Position numbers and translations under genes: made by a program. The notes under the pieces were generated by a model. The model was not told where the DNA came from. It ran no database searches and saw only the letters and a list, made by a program, of their open reading frames with translations. Shown piece by piece: positions 63,408 through 64,000 of a stretch of DNA of 64,000 nucleotides. Within the stretch, counting starts at the first letter, position 1. Each line of letters starts with the position of its first letter. Source of the stretch: Gracilibacillus timonensis (GTDB lineage Bacteria; Bacillota; Bacilli; Bacillales; Amphibacillaceae); assembly GCF_900086715.1 (NCBI RefSeq), contig NZ_FLKH01000011.1:248001-312000 (forward strand), read 5' to 3'.

Positions 63408-63809
63408 TTGAGTATTACTTCCATAAATAAAAAAGAACATGATTTAGATGGTATAAAATCAAGGGGAAAAGATGCTTGTGAGACATTTATATTTGACCCA
63501 GAAAAGGTTGAGCGCCGTCAGCAGGAAGTCGGTCAAACGGATGGCTTATCACAATTGTTTAAAGTTTTTGCGGATGATACACGGTTGAAAATTGTTTATG
63601 CACTTACGCAAGAAGATGAAATGTGTGTCTGTGATGTAGCAACGATTATTGGTTCTACGAATGCTACTGCTTCACACCACCTACGTATGTTACGTAATAT
63701 GGGGCTTGCCGAGTACCGTAAAAAAGGGAAGATGGTTTTTTATAGGCTAGTAAGTAATCATGTGCATCACCTTATGCAAGAAGCACTACAGTTGAAGGAA
63801 AAGAAGTAA
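63408..63809 (+). CDS. ArsR family metal-responsive repressor, CadC-like
   Basis: A 133-aa CadC/SmtB-type regulator clearly related to the cadC product at 55708 but distinct. It has the [27 protein letters not shown] helix-turn-helix with the Cys pair, and an N-terminal Cys in DACETFIFDPEKVE. The alpha-5 region is VSNHVHHLM. TTG at 63408 is chosen because GGAGGGG is 7 nt upstream. It has its own promoter and operator and a downstream terminator, but no following transporter gene is seen before the window ends, so its target may be missing or beyond. Confidence 0.92.
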   Translation: MSITSINKKEHDLDGIKSRGKDACETFIFDPEKVERRQQEVGQTDGLSQLFKVFADDTRLKIVYALTQEDEMCVCDVATIIGSTNATASHHLRMLRNMGLAEYRKKGKMVFYRLVSNHVHHLMQEALQLKEKK

Positions 63810-63950
63810 ATGTGATGAGTGTTGGGAAAAATTAGTTAAAATGTTACAAACAACTCAGTCCTCCGTTTTACATGATGGAATGCAGTTGCTCAAAAATAAA
63901 CCATAAAAATTACCTAAGAAAAGACCAGTAGATAAAAAATCATCTCAGGA

Positions 63951-63994
63951 GATTTAAGCCCTGGTATCCACTGGGGCTTAAATCTTGTTTTTTC
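63951..63994 (+). terminator. intrinsic terminator near right edge
   Basis: GATTTAAGCCC with GGGCTTAAATC, 11-bp perfect stem, 12-nt loop, TTGTTTTTT tail. Confidence 0.85.
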
Positions 63995-64000
63995 TCTGAA

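Noticed and set aside
63841-63906. 21-codon frame after the second ArsR gene
   Set aside because: Too short, no binding site and no recognisable family; left as intergenic.

Overview
The window comes from a low-GC Gram-positive bacterium, most likely a Bacillaceae close to Gracilibacillus, Amphibacillus or Oceanobacillus. I infer this from AGGAGG-type ribosome binding sites, frequent TTG and GTG starts, Bacillus-type families (GlpP, CypC, LplB/YtcP permeases, NlpC/P60-LysM hydrolase, DUF4317) and Firmicutes-style intrinsic terminators. No rRNA, tRNA, CRISPR array or phage genes were seen. The chromosomal part is mainly carbohydrate uptake and catabolism, and the right end is a metal-resistance and transposon region.

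Layout. 1-7.4 kb: a sugar or polyol catabolic cluster with two Gfo/Idh/MocA dehydrogenases (the first cut by the window edge), a TIM-barrel isomerase/epimerase, an AraC regulator and a CUT1-type ABC importer without an ATPase, with cre-like sites. 7.5-13.2 kb: glpP on the minus strand, a second ATPase-less LplB/YtcP-type importer, and a glycerophosphodiesterase. 13.3-26.5 kb: mostly single genes. These are a PAS-PAS-GGDEF-EAL protein, a thioredoxin-like protein, DUF4317, a 57-aa stand-alone DnaJ-type zinc finger, a YetF-like protein, EcsC, an XRE regulator, an MFS exporter with a HAD phosphatase, serC behind a ZTP-type riboswitch with its own promoter and terminator, DinB and a polytopic membrane protein.

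26.6-30.3 kb: a fruR-fruK-fruA operon whose promoter is covered by direct-repeat operators. 30.4-38.1 kb: an amino-sugar or disaccharide locus with a divergent GntR/UTRA repressor, a PfkB kinase, a GH4 glycosidase, a NagB-type deaminase and a third ATPase-less importer. 38.3-43.1 kb: a four-gene minus-strand ABC-2 exporter operon. 43.4-44.5 kb: a LysM-NlpC/P60 cell-wall hydrolase. 44.9-45.8 kb: a VOC protein coupled to a double-domain HxlR regulator.

46.0-52.2 kb: a CPBP membrane protease, an ABC-2 transporter, an alpha/beta hydrolase and a NarL-type two-component system. Two promoters here share an identical 17-bp block, which looks like the regulon signature of this signalling module. 52.2-53.0 kb: a DUF2975/XRE pair. 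Next come a large nested inverted repeat and the cadC-cadA operon with a cadO-like palindrome.

56.1 kb to the right edge: the end of a Tn3-family transposon (38-bp terminal repeat, tnpA, tnpR), then a CypC-type P450, a CcdA-like protein, an lspA whose expected ATG is ATC, and a second CadC-like repressor with its own cadO-like operator. The matching transposon end was not found in the window.
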